Shown here one piece after another: positions 1-11,808 of a DNA stretch of 39,261 bases. Under the pieces are notes generated by a model. That model was not told the origin of the DNA. It did no database searches and was given only the letters and a program-made list of their open reading frames with translations. Source of the stretch: Paramecium octaurelia. Lineage: Eukaryota > Ciliophora > Oligohymenophorea > Peniculida > Parameciidae. Within the stretch, counting starts at the first letter, position 1; every line of letters begins with the position of its first letter. The stretch is from positions 842,827-882,087 of the forward strand of contig CAJJDP010000001.1 in assembly GCA_905182995.1 (NCBI GenBank). Direction: 5' to 3'. Position numbers and translations under genes: made by a program.

Positions 1-114
1 CCGGAAGCTCTTGTTCAAACCCATTATTTTTCTAAAAGAATTTCTCTTTACCAATTGCCCATGGACTTCTTTTGTTTCCATATCACTAGATTGTGATATC
101 TAATTAGAGGCAGT

Positions 115-2760
115 ATGTATAATGTCCAAAGTTTAGTCAGGATTCTTATTGGAACAATCTTTCTCATATATTCATTTAACATTGAAGAGTTAAGAGTTAA
201 GAAACCTTCTAAAAGAAGAGGATAATCAAATTTATTTAACAAAGAGCTTCAAGATTATCTATTGGAAAAAATCAAATAATCCTTGAACAATGCAATACAA
301 GATCTGAAAACTAATCTTATATATGATTGTTCCCAACTTTTAGTTTTATTTAAAAATACCAATCAAAACACATGCACTCATAACATTTTTAGAGATCTTT
401 TTAAGTATCAAGAGAGTTTACTTAAGATACTCGAATGCGCAGATGATTTACATATTTATGATTTAGTGTGTTAAATTCTATGTAATTGCCCAAAAATCAT
501 AAATAATGATATTAATTTTCTGAGTTCTAATAAAATTAATTGATGGATTACTATTATAAGGATCTTAGTTATAAAAAATTATGCAATGAACAAATTGAAT
601 CCCTGCAATTTGATATTGAAAACTATGAACCAACTTAATTAGATGAAATTTCAAAATTTTAAGAAATTTACCCAAAAAGCGATTTCCATTATTTAAACTA
701 AAAAGCCTAGTAATAAAGCCCAGTATTTTTACCTGTATTCAGCCTGTAGCGATATTGGATTGCTTTTTGAATCCTAATAACCCTCGGACTTTCGTTTTTT
801 TGCCCACTTTGTCCTCTATTGAATTTTTAAGATATAACTCAGATTAAATAAATTTCAATTTTTAAATCATGTCTACAGAAATTTGTGATAAGGCAGAGTT
901 TTTATCAACATTTTAATAAACAGAAATTTGAATATCTAAGAGAGCACTATTATTGTCATTCAGAATTTTCACTCCTTTCTGTCATATATTATTTAACAAT
1001 CATTCATAATAAGAAATCATATTTGTATTTAAGGTTGATAGATTAGAATCAGGTAACTAAAGCATATTTAAAAGTAAGAAGAGAACAGATTTTGTTGATT
1101 TTTATCGTGAGATTATATATTTAAATAATGAATTTTTGGATAATATATATGTAAAGTTTCTTTATGAATAAGGTTAAGATTAAGGGATTTTGTTAAATAA
1201 ACAGAGAATCCGATTTAGATCCTGGTCATCTTAAAAAATTTGAATTCGTAGGACAGATTTTTCCTACTGCCATACATAACAAACTAAAAGTATTCGTTTA
1301 AATAAAATGTAGTGTAAAAATTCCTTTATTTTTCCATTTAATATCATGATGAAGCTATTTATACAACAGTCGATTACATCGATCGTGATAATTTGAGTTA
1401 AAATTGGGGTTTTTATTACGCATACACAATTTCAAATTAAGGGGTACTTAAAAATATAGATCTTATACCAGAGGAATAGGAATAAAAGTTAGTCAAAACA
1501 ATAAAAATGATTCCTTAAAAAAGTATTGTCGTGAGATAATAGCAAAAAATATTGAAAATTAAATGAATACCAAAATTTTTTATTCGTGATTCAAAATTAG
1601 AATTATTGCTATGTGGCTAATATTATATAGATGGTAATATTAAAATATAATTTCTTAGTTGAAGATCTTATACTAAATCTCGAGTATGTTGGTTATAATC
1701 TTGTTAATTAGTAGATCATATGGTTATAAAATACATTGAGAAATTTCAGTTAAGATTGAATTGTAAATTTAAAACGGTAAAAAAGTACTAATATTTAGCC
1801 TACCCTTTGATGCCAATAGGAGTATTTAAGAATTCTAAATGTTAAATTTCAATTTACTTATGTGATTATGAGTAAAGTGACATCAATTAACTATTACCTG
1901 CAGGGCATACATGGTATTATTTAGATTTAATTAAAATAGTTCTTTTGAATTGCATTTACCTCCTTATTCATAGTAAGAATTTTAACTGCAAAGTTATAGC
2001 TTGCTGTAACAGAAGGTGAAGCAACATTTTCATTGAGTTGATTATATTAAAATAAAAGAATAAGATTTAAGCGTTCTTAAGAAGCTCCTATCATATATTT
2101 TTGATAATATTATCAAAGTATATATTCTTATTAGTCTGCAACTCTTTTTAAATGAAAATTAAATAAATTAATAAATTTTAAACAAAGCGGTGTAATTCAA
2201 AGAAATCAAAAAATTAACTTTAATTCTGCAATCTTTTGATATTTATAAAGAATTTTATATTAATAATTGAAATACATTTGAGCTTTCATAACTTATTATC
2301 GTCATCTTTGAGAAGTTCAATTAAATAAGACATTAGCTGATTGTAAAATAAGTTTAATTCCATTTTATTAATAAATTCTTAAAATCATTTTTAATTCTTG
2401 AAATTTAGTTTCAACATGCTGGCCAAATCAAATTGCAATTTATTGACAGAATAAATTTTTATAATCTAAATTTTAATGATGTCACTAAATGAGCATTCTA
2501 GAGAACTGTCCCTCTCAAGCCCTAAGTTCAATATGAAGTAAGTGGTGAAGAGTTTGAACAAGCGCAATTAAATTTTGATGAATTAAGAAGGAATGATGAG
2601 GAGAAGGTTTAATTCAATGCTGTAGAGCAAAGACTTCTATAAATGAAAAGAACGCAAGGTAAGCTTTGGTGCAAGGAAAGAAAGTGAGTATCGACAATGG
2701 AAATAATATAAAAATTTAAGAGATCGAAAAGAAAGGGGATGAAAAAAATAGTAGAAATTG
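115..2760 (+). pseudogene. eroded coding remnants, family not recognised
   Basis: With the ciliate code several plus-strand frames stay open but do not join. One frame runs from an ATG at 115 to a TGA at 541-543. A second starts at the ATG overlapping that stop (543) and continues to 1347-1349 with a single internal TGA at 768-770. Further pieces lie near 1330-1560, 1560-2030 and 2480-2690; the last ends in an acidic, charged stretch (EEFEQAQLNFDELRRNDEE). No 20-35 nt GT..AG intron that I tried restores one frame, so decay by frameshift and TGA gain fits better than an intact multi-exon gene. TGA-free frames of 100 codons or so arise easily here by chance, so the exact limits are uncertain. 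I recognise no domain. The stretch 2760-3479 shows nothing I can support. Confidence 0.35.
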
Positions 2761-3479
2761 GAAGAAGCGAAAATTTGATCTTATTAGGGTATATCATGTA
2801 AAGAATAAAAAAGTCGTAAAAATTATTTCACAATTAAAAATAGGTATCAAATATTATCATAAAAAAGAATATTATTTTGAATCCTCATAAATAAGGTTGA
2901 TTATGAAGCATTCTCATGTAATTAGTATTATTATTATTTAGCTATTAAAAGCTGTATTATGCATCACATAATATAATTTTGAAATTTAGGATTATTTATT
3001 AGTTCAAAATCAAATAAATGGACTCTCTAGGAAATATTTTGAAACCAGCAAACTCATTTTAAATATTTTTGGGTTGACTATCCTTTTGAAAAGTTGAATG
3101 ATAATGTTTTTTGCATTTCTGAGCATTTGAAATCACTAATTAGATCCAGAAAGTGATATAATTAAAGCAATAGTTAAGTGCTGATAAAAATTACTTCCCA
3201 TACAGTAGAACTAAACTTATAATTATTTTTAAATTATAATCAAATGCTAATAGTTTATAGCTTATATTTAAGAAGTGATTTAATTCTTAAAAAGTTAATA
3301 ATTTTTTTTGGAATTAACTATCTTGAATATCGGTTTTCAAATTTTAATTAGGTGGTATGGATTGAGACTAGAATTATAACTCAAATGGAGATAATAAATT
3401 AATAATAAGCAAGGTTGTGATATTTATAATAGATTTAATTAATTAATATATATTTTTATTTATTATGTTTTAAACAAAA

Positions 3480-5012
3480 ATGATAGAATTAGAAGAATAA
3501 CTTGATTGTAGCAAAAATCATAAGCAACCAATTCAAATGGTGATATTAGATAAAAAATTGATGAGAGAGGAACACCTTTTATGTTCTATTTGCTTGGAAA
3601 ATTTTGAATCAGATACTAAAATAATTGGATTTAAAAAAGTACTCAAAATGATATAAGAAAACTAAAAGAATTAAGTAGAAAATATCTAGAGATTAATCGA
3701 ATTTGATGTGGAAATGGTAGAATAATTTTTGAATGAACTTCATAAATTAAGGTCATATTTTATTTTATTATTTGATGAATTATTAACTAATTCATAAGAG
3801 TGGATCAATAGTCTTAATGCTATTGGATAACATAATTCAAACTATAGCTTTTTTGATGAATTAGATAAAATTATAGATGGTAGGATTCAAAACCAATTCG
3901 ATTAAGAATCAATTGTTAACTAAATTACAACGCTTAATAATTCACTATGTAGTAAAATTAATTTACAATTTTCTGCTCTCAAGAACCAAGAAATATATTC
4001 ATAATGTGGTAGTATTTTGATCAATTTAAATCTAAATCATCATATGAAATTAATTGATAATTCCATAAAGTAGTCAAGTCCATGTTATGCAATTTCTTTT
4101 AATTAATCTGGAACACTCATGGTTTCAGCCTACAATTGTGACATTAAAATATGGAATTTTGAATAAGGTAAAATGTATGAGATTATCAAAATTAGTGGAC
4201 ATACTTCAACGATATGTTGTCTTTAATTTAGTAAGTTGAGCAATAGTTTCGTTTCGGCAGGCTTTGATAAATCAATAAGATGTTGGAAATAAATTAAATA
4301 AAATGAATGGCATAGCTCTTTATCCTATTAATTACATACTGAATGTATAGATTGTTTACTTTTAAATAAATCTGAAACTCAGCTTGTTTCTGGAAGTAGA
4401 GATAAATCAATTAAAATTTGGAAAATAGATTTAGTCAATAATTAATTAACTTATCTTTATTCATTAGATAAACATACTAGTTCTGTTTGGGACTTATAAT
4501 TAAATTCAGCAGAAGATACTTTGGTTTCTTGTGGGAATGATAAATAGATAATCATTTGGAAGTTAAATGAAATGGAAAAGTGGTAATTTGGATATGTAGT
4601 TATTTAATCAATTTAAGAAGTTGGATCTAGATTATGCTTCTTAAATGATGACTAATTTATTTGGGTTACAGGTAATAAAGTAAGCAAGGATTGCATCAGT
4701 ACATTTGAACTAAATAATTAATAATATCAAGAAAATTTGAAAAAAGAAGTAAAATTAATTCAAAATTCTAAAGATATGGAATTTAATTTGTTTCCAATCT
4801 TTAAAAGTAAAAACAAGAATTTAATAATTGTGAAACATAAAAGTTATGTTTATGTGATAAAAGTATAAAAAGAAGGGGAATTAAAAATTATCACATAGCT
4901 AAAATATGAATCAAATTGTATCTTAGGAGCATTAACTGATGACGGAAGGTATCTAGTAACCTGGGATAATATAGGACAGAAATTTACTCTATATGAATTA
5001 TTAATTATTTGA
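3480..5012 (+). CDS. WD40-repeat protein with N-terminal Cys/His zinc-binding motif
   Basis: Single-exon gene of 510 aa ending in TGA, intact only with TAA/TAG as Gln. The N-terminus holds C10-x3-H14 and C35-x2-C38, a spacing like a small B-box or zinc-knuckle fold. A mostly helical linker with many Glu, Gln and Leu follows, to about residue 195. From about 198 to 508 come WD40-type blades: SGTLMVSAYNCDIKIWNF, NSFVSAGFDKSIRCWK, TQLVSGSRDKSIKIWK, DTLVSCGNDKQIIIWK. The C-terminal blade ends DDGRYLVTWDN. WD40 propellers are protein-interaction scaffolds; the partner here is unknown. The ATG is the first in frame and leaves the Cys/His motif complete. The gene at 17440 has the same C-terminal blade signature (EDGEYFVTWDN), so the two are relatives. 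I find no intron and no frameshift. The product probably acts in the cytoplasm, since I see no signal peptide or TM segment. Confidence 0.92.
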
Positions 5013-6060
5013 GACAAAATATAATACTTTTAGGGCTATTGATATAGTTTTTCATCACATTATAGAAAATAAATATTTTACCTTCGATTACTTATTAGTC
5101 TGGAAATAATTCACAATTTATTAGCAAGTAATTGAGAAAGTGATAGTTAGAGCACAATAAATGCAATTAGTTTACAAGTGTATTCCAATTTTAAAAATCA
5201 ATTTTATATATTCAGTTTTTGTTTACTATAAATCAATTTCTTAAGTATGCCAGGGTTATGATTTAAAACCCAAAATTTAGAAAAAAAAGGCTATATCAAA
5301 ACCTCTTAAATATTGGAATAAAGTATCAATGTCATGATTTGGTATTTATCTCTGCTATATGGACAGTCTACTCGCTAAAATTCTACGAATTAATGTATTG
5401 TAAATATCCTATAATTTCATATTTATAACTTTTATATGATATCTTCTTATGAAGTTCAATATTAAATTAATTAAATCATTATAACAAATAAAAAAATCGA
5501 CTTTTTGATTCAATCCTATATAGAATGATCAAAGGATGAGTTTTTGACCCATTTAAGCAACTAGAATCAAAAAAATTTTGAGTAACTCATTTAAGTGGCA
5601 TTAGATTAAATGCCTAATTTTTAAGATCAATAAAAAACAATTATTACAATCGTGATATACACAATTGCTAAGAGCTTCAAATAACAGAATATGAAATAGA
5701 AGAGCCCTTTATTACAAAAATTTTCATTTTAATTTTTAAAAATATATTTTGTATATTGAAGACAGATGGTTTGGACATTCAGTTAGACAAAGTCAGAGAA
5801 GAGTATTTAGCTAATCAAATCTATATTAAACACGATATTTAGTTTCAAAAATTACTGTACATTTAAGGGAGCTGAAACGAAGGTAGAGGATTTCAATATT
5901 TAAAGTAGAAGTTTTATATGTGCTTTGTGTCACTGTTTAAATTCTTTAAACTAAATCCATTGATTATGCTCCTTCGAACATCTGAAGACTGAATGAATGT
6001 ATCATATATGGCAATATTAAATTGCTAATGACTTGTTCAAGCTAAGAACAAATTAAATGT
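5013..6060. other. intergenic, with one short open stretch
   Basis: The part 5013-5570 shows nothing I can support. From about 5572 to 5873 a plus-strand frame stays open to a TGA and reads like protein (for example ELQITEYEIEEPFITKIF and DGLDIQLDKVREEYLANQ). It may be the tail of a lost gene. The stretch 5874-6060 contains minus-strand fragments in the same frame as the C-terminal part of the TPR pseudogene that follows, but broken by several TGAs. No domain is recognised. Confidence 0.3.
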
Positions 6061-7480
6061 TCAGAAAATAATAATTTACCAGCATTTCAAATCTTACTTT
6101 CCAAAATCTAATTATATTATCATATCCAATTGAAATTGTATGGTAACTTCATTATTCAAATGAAGCATCTTTTATAATAGCTAAATCAACTACCTTATCA
6201 GCGTCCATGTTTCAACAAATGCTATTGATTATGTCCCTTATAGTATTCTTGATCATTGCAGAATATCTAAAATCCTCTCTTATGCACTATTACTATCAGT
6301 AAAAATCTCTTCAAAAATCTGTTACAACTATTCATTAGCACCTATTACTTATCGACCTAGTCCACTAATTGAAATTGCTTATTCAAAACATAAAATGGTC
6401 TCTTTAAATTTCTTTAATTTATGTAATATTTAATGTTGCAGAAAAAGATTAGAGCCAATCCCAAATTATCATCAAATTTACCTTTTTTACTAAAAGCTAT
6501 ATCATATTTGGGATTAATTAAAATAACTTTGTCGAAACACTCAATTGCTTCTTAGTATTTCTTTAAATTGTGTAATGTTGTACCTATATTACAAGGCAAA
6601 AATAGATTGAAATTCATTACCTTTACGAATCCATGCGACATCCTTTTAAGAATTAATTAAAATAGCTCTGTTGAAGCATTGCTTTTTAGAATTTCTTTAA
6701 AATTTTTAATGCTGAATCTAATTAATAATAAATTCATATATATATATATTACCGTTTTGATTCCATGCTGCATCATAATTAGGATTAATCGCAATAGCTT
6801 TTTCGTAACATTTAATAGCTTCTTAGTATTACTTTAAACTTTTTAATGCTGAACCTATATATAAAATAATACATTGAAATATATTAACTTTGTTTTACCA
6901 TGCAGTATCATTTTGGGGATTTAAAGAAATGGCTATTTCATAGCACTAAATTACTTCTTAGTATTTCAGTAAAATGTTTAAAAACAAAAGCGATGTACAT
7001 AAAAGACAATGCTTAACCTATATAATAATAAATTTAAATTTATTACCTTTGTTATTCAATGCTGTATCATATTTAGGATTAATTGAAATAGCTTTTCAAA
7101 GCATTCAATAACTTCTTAATATTGCTGTAATTTTGCTACAGCTTAAATGAATACTTAATTCTAAACCTATATAAAAATATATTAAAATTTTAATACCCTT
7201 CTCATTCCACACTTTATCATTTTTGGAATTTATTGAGATAGCTATGTTGAAGCGCTCAATAGCTTCTGAATAGTTTTGTAAATTAGATAATGCTACACCT
7301 ATTTTCTAATAAAATTTGGAATACCGGCTTTCAAATATTTCCTCAAAGTTGTAGAATTACAACTGTTAGAAATCATGCTTCACCTAATTATATTCTTCTT
7401 TATTAGAATCTTTTTATAAAGCGGAATTAATTTAATCAACTACTTAATTATATTCTGCTCACCAAAATTTAATTGTTTCA
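6061..7480 (-). pseudogene. TPR-repeat protein pseudogene, one TPR per exon
   Basis: On the minus strand at least six units match the TPR consensus (for example YQEAIECFDKVILINPKYD, YQEAIKCYEKAIAINPNYD, YSEAIERFNIAISINSKND). TPR arrays are helical scaffolds for protein binding. Each unit is followed, after its terminal Lys/Asn-Gly, by a short intron: 7167-7196 (30 nt), 7018-7046 (29), 6854-6888 (35), 6718-6752 (35), 6584-6620 (37), plus a decayed sixth donor at 6481. The exons between are about 97-129 nt, close to one 34-residue TPR. The frame is broken by at least three 1-nt indels (such as a lost A within the second unit, near 7095-7100), by an extra segment near 6960-7015 and by TGAs near 7460 and at 6253-6255. 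A helical tail after the last TPR (GANEQLQQIFEEIFTD) ends at the 6253 TGA, and the same frame runs on to 6061. No intact start is visible. A dead gene is the simplest reading. Confidence 0.8.
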
Positions 7481-8939
7481 AGTATATTATTAAATTGTAA
7501 TATTTATCATTCTATTATTATTATTAATTAATTAAACAAGATACATATGTAATTTTCTTTTTCCTTTGAATAATAAAATTTTATTATGTGAATTTATGAC
7601 TTAAAAGTTAAATAACCCTTGTTTTAAAGTTGTTGATCCATATCTTCTAATATTTTAATATCCTAATCTATTGGTTTTTAAATCCATTCAAAGTGATTTT
7701 AGAATTATTTAGAGATTTCTTAAAGTTATTTTTTATTGATTATTCACCTGAATAAATTCATTTATAATTTCGATGATTTAAGTGAATCGAATACAACCAT
7801 TGAAATGTAAGGTATGATTCTTATTTAAACATTGAAAGCAAAATTGAGTTGCATTTTAACAACTCTGATTCAAACAAGATCCTAGTATTTATTCATTTTC
7901 ATGGCGAAGATATTTACATCTAAATATGTTCATACAAATTCTATAAAAAAAAAATTAATATATTAATAAATTATCTTTCACACTCGAATATCATTAATAA
8001 ATAATAAAAATCAATTAATTTATTATTCTTTCATCATTATATTATAAATTAACTTAATAATAATCCTACTATTTAAAATATTTTATCTTTTTTATTTTTA
8101 ATAAGATTAGTCTTTCAATTATTGAAGAAAATTCTTTTTTAATATAATTTTCGGCAATCCAGTATTAATAAGTAAACTATTTATACTAGTTACATAATCA
8201 TTTTAAAATTCATTAATTATAGCCGTTTTTTTTGACCATATTAATGAGAAAAAAACTTCAGTCTGAGACTCACAATAAATTCCATCTAAATATTCTGTTT
8301 TTACCCTCCCTTGATCTCATAAGCCTATGATAATAAAAATATTTAGATTAATGGAATAATTTATAGTTGAGTGAATTCCAGATCTTAATACGTATAAAAT
8401 TTTTTTAATATGCGAAACTTTATCATAGCTTATTAAATCTCAACAATTCTCCAAATCCTAGGAACAAATGCATAACTCTAAATCCTCAAATAAAGAAACC
8501 AGATTAAAGTTTTATATTCTTTATTAGGAATGGCAAATGGAATTCAAAAATCAGATTTATATAAATTCTGATGCAGTTTTGCACAACAACAGAGGCATAT
8601 CAAATATAATGTAAAATTCAAAGGTTGCTTGATATTAAATTATTATGTAATATATATTTTTATTTGAATATATATATCATTAAATGATTATGGCTCTATT
8701 GATGGAAGAGAAGAAATTAAAAATTACTGCCATTTGTAAATAGATCTTATACTTTATTCCAAATCTAAATTAATCTGTTTATTTTCGATATTATCATGCT
8801 TTATTTGCTTAGCTGTTTTATCATCTGTTTTTGAATTCCTAAGATTTATAAAATAATTGATAATTTTTTTTTATATAGCAAACAATTTTCTTCATTAAAA
8901 ATATAATATACAATTATTGAAAGAAAAATAAATAGGTTT
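7481..8939. other. gene-free interval
   Basis: This very AT-rich stretch holds no recognisable gene. A few TGA-free frames on either strand around 8230-8640 are short and show no motif. It lies downstream of the kinase stop codon (8940) and upstream of the TPR pseudogene, so the kinase 3' UTR must be within its last bases. Confidence 0.5.
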
Positions 8940-11808
8940 TCATTTGATAAACTCCTTGACATTAAATAACTTAATTAAAATTACTTCTAATTCGTCCTGA
9001 TTGACAGGTTTGGGTAGAAATGTGTCTATACCCAATTTCGACCCTTTAATATAATTTTCTTAAGTATCATAGGCAGAACAAATTACAATCATTGATTATT
9101 TTTAAGTCAATTTCAAAATCTGACAATTATTATTAATAACTTACTTGCTTGCTTGTTTGAAATCCATCCATCCCTGGCATTTCAATATCCATTAATATTA
9201 ATTTATATATTTGACAATGTTATTACATTTTGAGTTTAACTTTTTCAATTGCTTAAAATCCATCAAATACAGAATCCGCTTGGATATTATAATGTTTTAG
9301 CATCATTTTCAAAGCTATTTAATTAAATGGTATATCATCCACCACTAAAACATGAGTACAATTTTAGCAAATTGAATTTTACTATTAAATTTTTGAATTA
9401 TCTAAATTTTTACAAGAAGCCATATATTTATGTTAAAAATATTCAGGGCTGACAGGCAGTAAGATTTCTTATTGTATTTCAAAATCATTTAACCTAGGAG
9501 TTGCCTTATAGGTTTCTGAATTTTGATCTTAGTTTACTTCATCATCTTAAATCTTAAAAAATGAATTATCAATTTGTTTAACACCCTATTCATCTATTTT
9601 TATTTTATTAAATGTATATAATTTCTCAGATAAATTAAACTTCCCTGTTTATTGAGTAAATAAATTGGAAGATTATTGATAAGCATTCTAGTTAAGTTGC
9701 ATATTATCAACTCGAAATGAAACAAATGTTCCTTCATTTTTTATAGATCTTATAATAAGTTATTTATCTTAAGATTCAGTTAACCCTTAAACAAGTTTTG
9801 CTACAATACTCAGTCCTAATCCTTTCTTCTTAATTTCTGAATTTGATTTCAAAATTGCACCGAATTCTATTGTGTCATATAAACTACTTTATATCAGATG
9901 CAATTATTCTTCAGCAATGCCTATTCCATTATCCTTTACTTCAATATTAATACCAAAGTACTCCTTTTCAATGAAACTTAAATGAATGCAACCTCCTTCT
10001 TTTGTAAATTTAATAGCATTGTTTAATAAATTTACTAATACTTATAATATTCTTTACTTATCATTACACATGAGAAAATCGGTTAAATTTTTGGAAATGA
10101 GAATTTTAAATTTAATTTTCTTTAAAAACATTTAGTCTTTATATAATTGTTCAATTTCTTAAATCAATTAATTTAATGGAAAATATGACATGTGATATGA
10201 AAATTAGTAGGATTAAATAGCAGCATAATCTAATATGTCATTTATTTGATGAATCAATTAAGCATTTGAATTCTAAGCAATTGCTAGACACGTCCTAAAT
10301 TCTTCTTCACTTTGTTATTTATTTATCAGATTTAACATTTGTTAACAACTGTTTAAAGGAGTCCTTAACTCATGAGAAAAGGATTTGATAAGGCTGTGAT
10401 GAATAATTTATTCCTCTCTTAGTTATTGGAATTTATGTTTTTGTGTTATGTTTTTTATAATGATAAGTAGAACTGGGTTTTCTATTTCATTTGTTGGCTG
10501 AAGGTTAACTTTGATACAACTTTATATTTACGATTAAGATTGGAAGTACTCTTACTATTAATTTGTCATAGAAGTTGGAATAATTATTAATTTCAGTTTT
10601 TTTTATGAATTGTTTTACTATTATCCAGATTTAATAATCCATTCGTAAATAAAAACTTATGACATGAAATTTAACTAATTATCCATATAGTTTGAATCTT
10701 AATTGAATCCTAAAAGATGTTAATATTTTTAAGGTTATATCATAATGTCTAATACATCAATTGGTAGATTTCTTTTCTATTATATAAATATTATTTCTTT
10801 GAGGAAATGATAATGAAGTTATTTTTATTATGTCTTTGCTTGGAAACTATTCTACTCATCCCACTCGGAATCTCGAATTTTTGCATTGTCTACACAGCTT
10901 CTCACCCTTTCTAATACTTTTTCTTAACCTTAACAATCTAAATGCTTTTCACATTTGTTATTCATATAACTTACTGATAATTAAGAATTTAAAATTAAGA
11001 TTCCTTAAGGAAAAAGATTTAGTAAATTGTAATAAAATGAATTCGCTGAGTGATCTGATTTTTCAAAACTTTTATTTATTTTTTAAAAATTACTCAAATT
11101 TGAATACTGTATCAATTTCACTTCACTTGGCGGATCTCTCAAAACTGCACTTAAGTTGAGTTAAGGGGATTGAGATGATTTGCTTTATGATTTAATTTAT
11201 GGATATATCTATTAATTTTAAAGTATTGGAGTAGAGTCTCTTTCCTCTTTTATTGTTAATTGGTATTTATTAGTTTTTTCTTGAAAAGTTTTATTAAATG
11301 TAATTTAGAGCATAATTGCATATTTTATGAATAAAAAACTTATGATAATCAAGCTTTCTAGCTCCTCCAAACCAAAATTTCTAATTAAAGCAAATATGAT
11401 TCTTATTATAAGATATAATGGAATCCCTAATTTACAGATTAAGCTGTATTTTGACACAGCTATTTTCAAATAATCCATATAAGTGAAAATAATCAACAAA
11501 CAATCAGCTAGCAATTCAAAATGATGCTTCCTCTCAACAAGTAAATAGGATTCAAAATATATTACATAATATAACAAGGACACCAAATGAATAACTAAAT
11601 TAATTCCACATTCCTTTGCAATTAAAAATTGCTAAAAACTCCTGACCAAAAGACAAGCCAATTGTAAAATAAATACTAAATAATTTATTGGCTAACTTAA
11701 CCATAAAGTATTCGAAGTCCACCATATACCTTATATAAGATTTGCAATAAAAATTGAGTTCAGCCATAACTTTTCCAAGAATTTTCTTATTTTATTTGAA
11801 AAGTTCAT
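8940..11808 (-). CDS. membrane hybrid sensor histidine kinase with C-terminal receiver domain
   Basis: Two exons, 11808-9145 and 9119-8940, separated by a 25-nt intron, give 947 aa. The N-terminal 175 residues hold about five hydrophobic helices. A PAS-like region follows (around 250-460; NLFPQGILILN, PVLLIIIKNITQ). The HisKA dimerisation helix carries the phosphoacceptor His479 in SHELRTPLN. The HATPase domain has N-box NLLNNAIKFT (about residue 592), G1 DNGIGI (about 625) and G2 KKGLGLSIV. The receiver domain has the acidic pair D824/D825 (VLVVDD), phospho-acceptor D874 in LMDIEMPGMDG, a Ser switch (VICSAYD) and K925 (LPKPV). All catalytic residues are present, so autophosphorylation and His-to-Asp relay should be possible. 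The signal sensed is unknown. The upstream in-frame TGA makes the ATG at 11808-11806 the natural start. TAA and TAG codons occur throughout as Gln. Confidence 0.95.
9120..9144 (-). other. 25-nt spliceosomal intron in the histidine kinase
   Basis: On the minus strand it begins GTAAGTTATT and ends TTGTCAG. Removing it joins SKQ to ILKLTQKQ and restores the receiver frame through to the stop. Exon lengths become 2664 and 180 nt, both multiples of three. It sits in phase 0, between the phospho-Asp and the switch Ser. The size is typical of Paramecium introns. Confidence 0.9.

Noticed and set aside
6209..6679. plus-strand frame over the TPR region
   Set aside because: It is antisense to recognisable TPR units and short introns on the minus strand.
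10830..11159. 109-codon plus-strand frame
   Set aside because: It is antisense to the PAS-like part of the histidine kinase, whose minus-strand frame is complete.
11305..11586. 93-codon minus-strand frame as a separate small gene
   Set aside because: It is simply a Gln-free stretch of the membrane part of the histidine kinase.
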